DNA from: Elusimicrobiota bacterium
Lineage (GTDB): Bacteria > CG03 > SLGR01 > PWQF01
Length of the DNA stretch: 12,235 nucleotides
NCBI GenBank assembly: GCA_003556865.1
Contig: PWQF01000302.1
Span: 1 to 12,235 of the forward strand
Direction of reading: 5' to 3'
A program made the position numbers and the translations under genes. The notes under the pieces are model-generated. The model saw nothing but the letters and a program-made list of their open reading frames with translations. It did no database searches and was not told the DNA's origin. Positions 6,149 through 12,235 of this stretch are shown here, piece by piece. The first letter of the stretch is position 1. Every line of letters starts with the position of its first letter.

Positions 6149-8983
6149 TCATTTCCCCGGCTCCCGGGAGTTAAATCTGCCGCTTTTTATCTGACTGCTT
6201 ATATTTTCCGGGTCTACCTCTTCCATGCTCATTATCAGGGTAAGGGCGTTTTTAAAGTAAAGCCCTGCCGCCCTGTGTATTTGAGCGGGAGTTATCTCTT
6301 TTATCTCTTCCCGGAACTTTTTCCCGTCAGGGTCGTTTAGCCCGTATATCCGGTCCAGGGCGGCTTCGGCTGCCCTCTGGCTGTTGCTCTGCCGGTAGAA
6401 AAACTCGTTAAATAAAACCGCTGCCGCTGCCCTTTCAATCTCTTCCTCCTCCACTTCGCCCGAACGGGCTCTCTCTATTACCTCTGCCGCTTTATTTATT
6501 GCCAGGGGAGCAAAGGAGGCGGAAGTATTAAAGGTGATTTCAAAGTATCCGGGGACCAGACCTGTTACCATCCTGGCCCAGGCGGCATAGGCCAGGCCCG
6601 CTCCCTCTCCCCTCAAGGCCTGCTGGAGCCACCCGGAGGGAAAGTCGCTTATAAGAGAAGAGAGCAGGGCAAGGGCCGGGAAATCCTTGTGGGCACGGTC
6701 AACGGAGGGGCCCAGACCTATCTTAACTGCGGTAAGGGGTTTTGAGGTCTTTACCTGTTTAAGTCCGTATTCGGGGGGGGAGGGGTGAGGAAGTGGAAAA
6801 GAGTTGCTGCTCTCCTGAAGATCCTGGAAAAGCTCTTTTATTTTAAGTTTTATTTTTTCCATATCACCCTTACCTGTTACGGCAATAACCATATCCGCGG
6901 GGTTTATTCTTTTAAAGTGAAAATCTTTAAGCTGTGAAGAGGTAAGGTTTTCAACCACGCTTCTGCTGCCGGCGCTGGTATATGCCCAGGGATGGCCCGG
7001 AAAATATTCCCTTCTGAAATTTGAGGTAAGCTCTCCGTACCACCGGTCATTCTGTCGGTTAATTGAGGCAATAATCCGGGGCTGCATTTTTTCCCATTCC
7101 TCCTCGGGAAATACGGGGTTAAGCAGGACTTCTGCCATAAGCTCCAGCAACTGCTCCCAGTCTTCGCTCAGGGCCCTGCCCCTTATATAGTCTGTATTGT
7201 ACCCGCTGCCGGCATTAAGGTCGGCTCCCATATTTTCAATCTTTTCAGCCAGCTCCTCAGCGGTATAATTTCCGGTACCTCTTGTCATCATTGCCGCCGC
7301 GGAAGAGGCCAGCCCTTCTTTTCCCTCTTCTTCAGCTAAAAGCCCTCCCCTGAAATAAAGCTGGCCCGCCAGGGAAGGCACAAGGTTGGAATGCTGGGTA
7401 ATGATTTTTAAATTGTTTTCCAGGCGGTGCAACCGGTAGGGGCCCGTCTTTACCGTAATATATTCATCTTCATTAAGAAAAGAGGTTTGCAGGTTTTTAA
7501 TAAGCCGGGAGTTATCAAGTTCCGCCGTTTCCTTTAAATAATCTTCTTCCCCGTTCTCTTCAGTACGTTTAAGGGGCTGAGGCTTTTTGTCCGGTGCCTG
7601 GGGCATAAGTTCTACGGTAATAAGTTTTTGCGGGTTAAGGTAGGCGTTGGCGGCTTTTTTCAGGTCCTCTGCGGTTAATTCCCGGATGGCCTCCAGGTAG
7701 TGGCGGAGGTAGTCCGGATTCCCTGTGTCAAGTATATCCCCGGCCAGCCTGGAAGCTGTCTCCTGAACGGTCTGGTTGGAGTTCAGGACATCTGAAAGAA
7801 CATTTCTTTTTGCCCTTTCCAGTTCAACCGTACTTACTTTTTCCTTTTTCAGAATTTCAACTTGCTCCAGCAGGGACTCAATCAACTTCCTGTTTTCCTG
7901 GTCTTTTTCAGGGCTGGAGCCGGAAGCCTCTGCATCTATACCGAAAAATCCTTCACCCCATGAAAAACTTAAATTGTAAGCATTAACTGCAGTGGCCAGC
8001 CCCTGCCTGTCTCTTACAATCCGGTTTAACCTTGAGGTTTCTCCGCTTCCCAGTATGTCTGCCAGAAGGTCCAGGGCATAATCATATTCCTCTCCGAGTC
8101 TTGTTCCCGGCCAGGCCAGGCGTATACGGGGACGGCTTATATCCGCATAACCTCTCATCTGCCTGGGTTCCCGGAGTTCAGGTTCTACGGGGAAGGAGAT
8201 TTCCGGCAGGGGCCTGGCAGGGGTCTCCTTCCACAGCGCTGCTATCTGATTAAGGGTTTCGGAGGGATCTATATACCCGGCCACGCTGAAAACCATATTG
8301 TTGGGTGCATACATTCTGTTGTAAAAATCAATAAGCTGACTGCGTGTTATATTCATAAATTCATTTATATAACCTATTGTGGGATGACGGGCGGGATGGG
8401 ATGAATACCGGGCCTGCTGTGTAAGCCTCCATAAGATGCGCCCCGGATCCCCTTCACCCATTGAAAATTCCTGCTGAATAACCTCCCGCTCCCTTTGGAA
8501 CTCTTCCTCGGGTATGGTGCTGTTCAGCATCCAGTCGGATAGAAGTTCTATTGCGGTAGAAGAATGTTCGCTGGTGGTGTTTATATAGTAAAAGACCGAA
8601 TCCAGTCCTGTTGCGGCATTTTTCTGCGCCCCTATTTTACCGAGTATGGCGTTACTCTGGCTTTCGGACCTGGTGCCGGTTGTTCCCCCGGATAAAAGGT
8701 GTTCAAGAAAATGAGAAATCCCGGCTCCCGAATATTCCTGCTCAAATATAGAACCTGTTTCCACCCGCACCTGGGCGCTTACCACCGGTGAGGCCTCCAT
8801 TTTCTGAATAACAACCACCAGCCGGTTGGGCAGCATTGCTACAATCCTGTCCGGCCGGCTAACTAAAACCTTGTATTCCGGTTCTTCTTCCCCCGTAAAT
8901 TTTAAAGAACATCCGACCATTATTAAAGAGCCCGCAAGCAGTAAATAGAGCATAAATTTACTTTTGTTATCTGATATTGCCAT
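6149..8983 (-). CDS. M16 family zinc metallopeptidase, lipoprotein, two fused halves
   Basis: The product is 944 aa from the chosen start. An upstream in-frame ATG at 9010 lacks a ribosome site, while the ATG at 8983 has GGGAGA 7 nt before it. A signal sequence leads to MVGC (C25), a somewhat atypical lipobox, so the protein is probably membrane-anchored facing the periplasm. The N-terminal half (about 40-465) carries the inverted zinc motif HFLEH (H91, E94, H95) and the distal glutamate E172 in VIQQE, with exactly 76 residues between H95 and E172, as in active M16 enzymes. An acidic linker (about 470-505) joins a second M16 half (about 510-935). In it the HxxEH position reads GLASSAAAMM, so that half is inactive and probably helps form the substrate chamber. 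M16 enzymes degrade or process peptides. The gene starts 40 bp after rlmN, likely in the same transcript, and precedes the TPR and CsgG-like genes. Confidence 0.93.
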   Translation of the reverse strand: MAISDNKSKFMLYLLLAGSLIMVGCSLKFTGEEEPEYKVLVSRPDRIVAMLPNRLVVVIQKMEASPVVSAQVRVETGSIFEQEYSGAGISHFLEHLLSGGTTGTRSESQSNAILGKIGAQKNAATGLDSVFYYINTTSEHSSTAIELLSDWMLNSTIPEEEFQREREVIQQEFSMGEGDPGRILWRLTQQARYSSHPARHPTIGYINEFMNITRSQLIDFYNRMYAPNNMVFSVAGYIDPSETLNQIAALWKETPARPLPEISFPVEPELREPRQMRGYADISRPRIRLAWPGTRLGEEYDYALDLLADILGSGETSRLNRIVRDRQGLATAVNAYNLSFSWGEGFFGIDAEASGSSPEKDQENRKLIESLLEQVEILKKEKVSTVELERAKRNVLSDVLNSNQTVQETASRLAGDILDTGNPDYLRHYLEAIRELTAEDLKKAANAYLNPQKLITVELMPQAPDKKPQPLKRTEENGEEDYLKETAELDNSRLIKNLQTSFLNEDEYITVKTGPYRLHRLENNLKIITQHSNLVPSLAGQLYFRGGLLAEEEGKEGLASSAAAMMTRGTGNYTAEELAEKIENMGADLNAGSGYNTDYIRGRALSEDWEQLLELMAEVLLNPVFPEEEWEKMQPRIIASINRQNDRWYGELTSNFRREYFPGHPWAYTSAGSRSVVENLTSSQLKDFHFKRINPADMVIAVTGKGDMEKIKLKIKELFQDLQESSNSFPLPHPSPPEYGLKQVKTSKPLTAVKIGLGPSVDRAHKDFPALALLSSLISDFPSGWLQQALRGEGAGLAYAAWARMVTGLVPGYFEITFNTSASFAPLAINKAAEVIERARSGEVEEEEIERAAAAVLFNEFFYRQSNSQRAAEAALDRIYGLNDPDGKKFREEIKEITPAQIHRAAGLYFKNALTLIMSMEEVDPENISSQIKSGRFNSREPGK

Positions 8984-8990
8984 TTTAACT

Positions 8991-8996
8991 TCTCCC
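8991..8996 (-). promoter_or_regulatory. Shine-Dalgarno deciding the M16 peptidase start
   Basis: On the minus strand GGGAGA lies 7 nt before the ATG at 8983. The in-frame ATG at 9010 is preceded only by AAAATAAT, with no ribosome site. The shorter form also places the charged residues and hydrophobic core as expected for a signal peptide. Confidence 0.7.
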
Positions 8997-9023
8997 GTAT
9001 CCTGATACATATTATTTTACTTT

Positions 9024-10064
9024 TCATATTTCTCCGGGGGATGCAGCCTTCAGCTGTCCGCAGGCGGCCTGAATATCCCCGCCCCTTTCTTTTCTTACGG
9101 AAACCGGTATATTATATTTTTCAAGCTTTTCCTTAAATATTTTAATGCTTGAAGCCGGAGGTTTTTGAAAATCCAGGCCCGGGACCGGATTAAAAGATAT
9201 AAGGTTTACGTGGGAAAGAGTATTTTTAAGCAGTTCGGCCAGCTGGGCGGCCCGGACCGGAGAATCGTTTACTCCCTTTATAAGCACATATTCAAAGCTT
9301 ATCCTCCTGCCTGTTTTTTCGGCATAGAGCCGGCAGGCGCTCATCAGGGAGGATAAGGGGTTATTATTATTTACCGGCATAAGGTGTTTCCTTAGAGAGT
9401 CTGCGGGAGCGTTCAGGGATACGGCCAGGGTTATCTGAAGTTTTTCCCCGGCCAGTTTTTTTATCTGCTCTGCCAGTCCGCAGGTGGATAAACTTATTTT
9501 CCTCATGGATATGTTAAGCCCCTTTTCATTGCCCATAAGGTAAACGGCCTTTAAGACGCTGCTGTAATTGGCCAGGGGTTCACCCATACCCATAAGAACC
9601 GGGTTGGTTATCCGGCACCTGGTAATTTCCTGGACTTTTAATATCTGCCCTATGATTTCACCGCAGCTCAGGCTGCGTTTAAGTCCCGGAAGGGCGGTTG
9701 CGCAGAAAGCACACTTCATAGCGCAGCCTGCCTGGGTTGACAGGCATAGGGTTTTGCGGCCCCGGGAGGAAGGTATATAAACAGATTCGATAAGTTCCCC
9801 GTCCTTAAGCCGGAAAAGGAATTTTTTACTCCCGTCCTCAGAGATTTTTTCCTTTACCTTAAGGGGGAGAGATATCACGGCCCTTTCAGAGAGTTTATCC
9901 CGGAGGGAAGAGGGGATATTCCTCATCAGGTTGAAATCAGAGATATTTTTCCCGTATATCCAGTTAAAGAGCTGATCGGCCCGGAAGGAGGGCTGGTTAA
10001 GTCCGGTCAGGAAATTCTTCACCTCTGTATAGCTTTTATCAATAAGATTTATCTTTTCTGGCAT
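9024..10064 (-). CDS. rlmN: 23S rRNA (A2503-C2) / tRNA (A37-C2) methyltransferase RlmN
   Basis: This is a radical-SAM enzyme that methylates C2 of A2503 in 23S rRNA and of A37 in some tRNAs, supporting translational accuracy. From the chosen ATG it has 346 aa, normal for the family. The [4Fe-4S] cluster motif CAMKCAFC gives C114, C118 and C121. The two extra cysteines of the ping-pong mechanism are both present: one 7 residues before the cluster (C107, in LCLSTQAGC) and the C-terminal methyl-carrier in DIQAACGQL (C335). Family motifs GMGEPLANY, ISLSTCGL, LAVSLNAP and SFEYVLIKGVND are intact. The frame extends upstream to a TTG at 10130, but that region holds a promoter-like sequence and no family similarity, so the ATG at 10064 is preferred although its ribosome site is weak (GAGAAA). 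Cfr-type resistance is not suggested: position and motifs fit RlmN. It heads the minus-strand block. Confidence 0.96.
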   Translation of the reverse strand: MPEKINLIDKSYTEVKNFLTGLNQPSFRADQLFNWIYGKNISDFNLMRNIPSSLRDKLSERAVISLPLKVKEKISEDGSKKFLFRLKDGELIESVYIPSSRGRKTLCLSTQAGCAMKCAFCATALPGLKRSLSCGEIIGQILKVQEITRCRITNPVLMGMGEPLANYSSVLKAVYLMGNEKGLNISMRKISLSTCGLAEQIKKLAGEKLQITLAVSLNAPADSLRKHLMPVNNNNPLSSLMSACRLYAEKTGRRISFEYVLIKGVNDSPVRAAQLAELLKNTLSHVNLISFNPVPGLDFQKPPASSIKIFKEKLEKYNIPVSVRKERGGDIQAACGQLKAASPGEI

Positions 10065-10101
10065 AATTGATTTCTCAGTTAAATTTAAAGGGTTTAAGGA
10101 T

Positions 10102-10130
10102 ATATTACTAAAGGTCCGCTTATTATGCAA
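10102..10130 (-). promoter_or_regulatory. Candidate promoter for rlmN
   Basis: On the minus strand TTGCAT (10125-10130), a 17-nt spacer and TAATAT (10102-10107) lie about 40 nt upstream of the rlmN ATG. Matches to consensus are partial (3/6 and 4/6) but the spacing is ideal. It overlaps the possible TTG start, which argues against that longer start. Confidence 0.4.
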
Positions 10131-10163
10131 TCGGATCCTGTCCCGGGAATATTTTAGATTTTT

Positions 10164-10192
10164 TTGAATTATTCCTTTCTTTCAGTTAACAT
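10164..10192 (+). promoter_or_regulatory. Candidate promoter for the aminotransferase gene
   Basis: TTGAAT (10164-10169), a 17-nt spacer and TAACAT (10187-10192) lie in the divergent gap between rlmN and the aminotransferase, with 4/6 consensus matches in each box. The start codon is about 35 nt further on. Confidence 0.4.
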
Positions 10193-10216
10193 ATAAAAAA
10201 GGTATGAATACCGGCC

Positions 10217-10224
10217 TAAGGAGG
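10217..10224 (+). promoter_or_regulatory. Consensus Shine-Dalgarno of the aminotransferase gene
   Basis: TAAGGAGG, a full match to the 16S rRNA 3' end, lies 4 nt before the ATG at 10229. It is the strongest ribosome site in the window and fixes this start. Confidence 0.8.
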
Positions 10225-10228
10225 CTTT

Positions 10229-11422
10229 ATGAGTATTGCCCGGAGGATTAAGCGCCTGGGCACTGAAACAGCCTTTGCTGTTTCCCGGGAGGCTTCGGAG
10301 TTTGCTTTAAAGGGGAATAAGGTCTTCCCTTTTCATATAGGGGATCTTAATATTCCTACTCCTAAAAATATAGTAGATGCTGCTTTCAGGGCGGTAAGGG
10401 AAGGTAAAACCACTTACTGCCCCAGCGCGGGGATTGACCCCCTGCGGGAAGCGCTTGCCCGGGATATAAACAGTACCCATTCCACCCGGTACAAAATGGA
10501 AAACGTGGTTATCCAGCCCGGCGGAAAACCGGTTATAGGAAAATTTATCTTATCTCTTATGAATCCCGGCGACCAGGTCCTTTACCCCAGCCCCGGGTAC
10601 CCCATATACGAGTCCCTTATAGAGTTTTACGGCGGCATTCCCCTTCCTTACCGCTACAGGGAAGGGAAGGAGGGTTTTAAGCTTGACCTGGAGTACCTTA
10701 AATCTATTATAGGACCCTCAACCAGGCTGCTTATATTTAATGACTTTCAGAATCCCATGGCGGCGGAAGCATCCGCCGACGAGCTTAAGGAACTGGCCGA
10801 GCTGGTTAAGCGATACGACCTTTATGTGCTCTGTGATGAGGCATACTTTGATATAAGATACGGGGGGAGTTCAAACTCTCTTGCTTCCCTTGAGGGGATG
10901 GAGTCAAGATGCGTTATCCTTTACACCTTTTCAAAAAAGTTTGCCATGACCGGGTGGAGGCTGGGTGCGGCTGTTGCCCCGGAACCTGTTGCCCGCACCA
11001 TAGCAAAGTTAAATACCAATAATGAATCCTGCCCTAATCACTTTGTTCAGTACGGCGGACTTGAAGGGCTCCGGGGGAGCAGCAGGGAAACAGATAATAT
11101 CATAAATATACTCCGCCGCAGGAGGGACCGGGCGGTAGAAATACTTAATTCTGTGAAAGGGGTCAGGTGCTTTAACCCGGAAACCACATTCTATCTTTTC
11201 CCGAATGTCAGCGAAGCAATGAAAAGGAAGGGGTTTGATTCTTATGAGCGGTTCCGTAAAGAAGTTCTTTTACGGACAGGGGTTTCCTTCTGCACCCGGC
11301 TCCATTTCGGAAGGGAAATTAAAGGCGAAAAAGAAAAATATATAAGGTTTGCATATTCAGGCATAGGTATAGAGGATTTAACCCGCGGCCTTAACTGCTT
11401 TAAGGAGTTCATCGAGCATTAG
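10229..11422 (+). CDS. Class I/II pyridoxal-phosphate aminotransferase
   Basis: The product is 397 aa, cytoplasmic, fold type I, AspC-like. It transfers an amino group between an amino acid and a 2-oxo acid; the substrate cannot be read from the sequence. Key positions can be placed by motif: GDLNIPTP near 38-45 (family GxPDFxTP), QPGGK at 96-100 for phosphate contact, PGYPIYES, N175 in the NP pair, D203 and Y206 in CDEAYFD, the PLP lysine K236 in TFSKKFAMTGWRLG, R244, and the carboxylate-binding R373 in YIRFAYSG. The usual NPTG is changed to NPMA (NDFQNPMAAEAS), a variation that may mark a subfamily. Glutamine synthetase lies about 10 kb away and is not linked. No partner biosynthetic gene is adjacent, and the downstream membrane protein has its own promoter-like sequence, so this is probably a single-gene unit. 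Confidence 0.93.
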   Translation: MSIARRIKRLGTETAFAVSREASEFALKGNKVFPFHIGDLNIPTPKNIVDAAFRAVREGKTTYCPSAGIDPLREALARDINSTHSTRYKMENVVIQPGGKPVIGKFILSLMNPGDQVLYPSPGYPIYESLIEFYGGIPLPYRYREGKEGFKLDLEYLKSIIGPSTRLLIFNDFQNPMAAEASADELKELAELVKRYDLYVLCDEAYFDIRYGGSSNSLASLEGMESRCVILYTFSKKFAMTGWRLGAAVAPEPVARTIAKLNTNNESCPNHFVQYGGLEGLRGSSRETDNIINILRRRRDRAVEILNSVKGVRCFNPETTFYLFPNVSEAMKRKGFDSYERFRKEVLLRTGVSFCTRLHFGREIKGEKEKYIRFAYSGIGIEDLTRGLNCFKEFIEH

Positions 11423-11437
11423 TTTTCTGGTTTGGTA

Positions 11438-11465
11438 TTGACAAAAATGGCATTATATGTAAAAG
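11438..11465 (+). promoter_or_regulatory. Sigma-70-type promoter for the 184-aa barrel gene
   Basis: A perfect TTGACA (11438-11443), a 16-nt spacer and TAAAAG (11460-11465, 4/6) lie about 50 nt upstream of the next start codon. The exact -35 makes this the best promoter candidate in the window. The -10 overlaps the left arm of an inverted repeat. Confidence 0.5.
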
Positions 11466-11480
11466 TCATACAGACTTTTA
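11460..11480. repeat. 8-bp inverted repeat over the -10/+1 region
   Basis: TAAAAGTC (11460-11467) and GACTTTTA (11473-11480) are perfect complements around a 5-nt ATACA centre. The position over the -10 box and probable transcription start suits a repressor operator. A weak terminator of the aminotransferase is an alternative, but only a short T-run follows. Confidence 0.45.
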
Positions 11481-11516
11481 AGTTTAACGGGGAAAATATA
11501 AGAGGTAGGTATTAAA

Positions 11517-12071
11517 ATGAGAAAAACAGTTTTGGCTGCAATTGCGGGATTCCTGCTCTCGGTGCCCGGCACTGCGACTGCCCTTGAAATATCTTTGCTG
11601 CCCAATTACGGAATGGTTCTTTCACCTGATATTTCAGGGTCCGGAGTAACTGAGGGGGGAATAGGTTATACGGGTCGGCTTCTTTTAGCCGGCAGCATGT
11701 TTGCGCAGTATGAGGTGGGTTTTGAAAGCGGTCTGCTTTCGGTATATAAAAAGGACGGGAATAACGGGGATATAACCAGCCGGACAATACCCCTGACAGC
11801 TCTTCTCAGGTATAATTTTTACTCTCTGGGGGATATAAAACCTTACTTTATAAGCAGCGGGGGGGTTTACCATACCGTTACTAAAAACGGAAGCAGGGAA
11901 ACCAAAAATAATTTCGGGGCCTCTGCCGGGCTCGGGACAAGACTGGCCTCTTCCGGAATGCCTTTTTTCATAGATACCTCCCTGCGGGGAACTTTTATAT
12001 TTGACAATGATTTTGAAAACGATATGCTTATAATGCTTCACGTGGCATTTGGAGCGGGACTTAAATTTTAA
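11517..12071 (+). CDS. Small outer-membrane beta-barrel protein, function unknown
   Basis: The product is 184 aa. The signal peptide (MRKTVLAAIAGFLLSVPG, ending TATA) has a probable cleavage after A22. The mature protein is made of alternating-residue strands with glycine-rich turns: LEISLLPNYG, GIGYTGRLLLAG, FAQYEVGFESGLLSVY, IPLTALLRYNF, KPYFISSGGVY, FGASAGLGTRLA, PFFIDTSLRGTF and the closing LIMLHVAFGAGLKF. The terminal phenylalanine is the classic outer-membrane barrel signal. About eight strands would fit the OmpA/OmpW/OmpX-like size class, but no specific family is recognised. Ribosome sites AGAGG and AGG lie at 11501-11509. It has its own promoter-like sequence, and a response regulator begins 53 bp downstream, possibly in the same transcript. 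Confidence 0.82.
   Translation: MRKTVLAAIAGFLLSVPGTATALEISLLPNYGMVLSPDISGSGVTEGGIGYTGRLLLAGSMFAQYEVGFESGLLSVYKKDGNNGDITSRTIPLTALLRYNFYSLGDIKPYFISSGGVYHTVTKNGSRETKNNFGASAGLGTRLASSGMPFFIDTSLRGTFIFDNDFENDMLIMLHVAFGAGLKF
11523..11540 (+). repeat. 18-bp imperfect direct repeat, copy 1
   Basis: The 18-mer AAAACAGTTTTGGCTGCA near the start of the barrel gene recurs just after its stop (12070-12087) with one base changed. Similarity does not clearly continue beyond it. It may be chance or a trace of an old duplication. Confidence 0.35.
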
Positions 12072-12087
12072 AACAGCTTTGGCTGCA
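12070..12087 (+). repeat. 18-bp imperfect direct repeat, copy 2
   Basis: AAAACAGCTTTGGCTGCA begins at the stop codon of the barrel gene and matches 17 of 18 bases of the copy at 11523-11540. Here it is mostly non-coding. Confidence 0.35.
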
Positions 12088-12110
12088 GTAAGAGGATATT
12101 TAAAAAATAT

Positions 12111-12117
12111 AGGGGGG
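12111..12117 (+). promoter_or_regulatory. G-rich Shine-Dalgarno-like site before the response regulator
   Basis: AGGGGGG can pair with the anti-SD through G-C pairs and one G-U wobble. Depending on the register it lies about 7-8 nt before the ATA at 12125. This spacing supports initiation near that codon. Confidence 0.4.
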
Positions 12118-12124
12118 GTCAGTT

Positions 12125-12235
12125 ATAGCGGCTGAGCCCCGAAAAATTCTGGTTGTAGATGACGACCCCAATATAATAATGCTGATGAAGGTTCTTCTTC
12201 AGAAAAAGGGATACGGGGTAATTACAGCTTCTGAC
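12125..12235 (+). CDS. Response regulator receiver domain, N-terminal end (partial), apparent ATA start
   Basis: The 37 codons in the window encode a receiver-domain start: AAEPRKILVVDDDPNI, then MLMKVLLQKKGYGVITASD, running off the edge. The first beta strand (KILVV) and acidic cluster (DDD at 12-14) that binds Mg2+ for phosphorylation are clear; the phospho-acceptor Asp lies outside. In this frame there is a TAG at 12110-12112 and no ATG, GTG or TTG between it and the receiver core. Codon ATA at 12125 is where a start is expected, giving the typical short MAAEPRKILVVDD-type leader, and a G-rich ribosome-like site precedes it. Either ATA (or the later ATT before CTG) is a true non-canonical start or one base is wrong. 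The first ATG in frame is codon 19, which would delete the essential acidic residues. The output domain is unknown. Confidence 0.85.
   Translation, partial: MAAEPRKILVVDDDPNIIMLMKVLLQKKGYGVITASD

Noticed and set aside
8984..9010. Upstream ATG adding 9 residues to the M16 peptidase
   Set aside because: No ribosome site precedes it, whereas the ATG at 8983 has GGGAGA at good spacing and gives a better signal peptide.
9024..10064. Cfr antibiotic-resistance methyltransferase
   Set aside because: The sequence keeps the RlmN motif set (GMGEPLANY, DIQAACGQL) and sits in a chromosomal context; nothing marks it as Cfr.
10065..10130. TTG start extending RlmN by 22 residues
   Set aside because: The extension has no family similarity and overlaps a candidate promoter; the ATG at 10064 gives a normal-length enzyme.
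11512..12041. Minus-strand frames opposite the 184-aa barrel gene
   Set aside because: The plus-strand product has a signal peptide, barrel strands and a terminal Phe plus promoter and ribosome site; the opposite frames have no support.
1..12235. CRISPR array, insertion sequence, toxin-antitoxin or defence system
   Set aside because: No regularly spaced repeats, transposase motifs, terminal inverted repeats or small paired toxin-like genes were seen on either strand.

Overview
The window looks like chromosomal DNA of a Gram-negative (two-membrane) bacterium. It encodes two secreted proteins with beta-barrel character, two lipoproteins with lipobox cysteines and a CsgG-like lipoprotein. GC is mid-range, CCGG/CCCGGG words are frequent and ATA (Ile) and AGG (Arg) codons are common. 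The glutamine synthetase tail is of the short GSI-alpha kind, and the KaiC-like/PPDK fusion is a type I associate with anaerobic or deeply branching diderm lineages. The phylum cannot be fixed from this sequence. There is no transposase, integrase, phage gene, tRNA, rRNA or CRISPR array, and coding is dense.

Layout, left to right. (1) The last 54 codons of glnA (+), converging on a large minus-strand gene (289-2883) that joins a degenerate KaiC/RecA-like domain to a pyruvate-phosphate-dikinase-type ATP-grasp domain. (2) A 224-bp divergent intergenic region with a cluster of TTCCGG repeats, then a minimal DEAD-box RNA helicase (+) and a small secreted beta-barrel-like protein (+). (3) A minus-strand block read right to left: rlmN, a 944-residue M16 metallopeptidase lipoprotein, a secreted TPR protein and a CsgG-like lipoprotein. 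The last two overlap by 8 bp, and rlmN and the M16 gene are 40 bp apart. (4) A divergent promoter region, then a class I aminotransferase (+), a small outer-membrane barrel protein with its own promoter-like sequence and an inverted repeat (+), and the start of a response regulator (+) cut by the window edge.

Functionally, the minus-strand block is dominated by cell-envelope proteins (processing peptidase, TPR adaptor, CsgG-like lipoprotein), with the ribosome/tRNA methyltransferase rlmN at its head. The left end pairs nitrogen assimilation (glnA) with a probable nucleotide-binding protein of unknown job. No obvious new defence or mobile system is present. The most unusual points are the non-canonical ATA start that the response regulator seems to need, the KaiC-like/ATP-grasp fusion lacking the phosphohistidine domain, the repeat cluster between the fusion gene and the helicase, and the small barrel with a PagL-like HxS motif.
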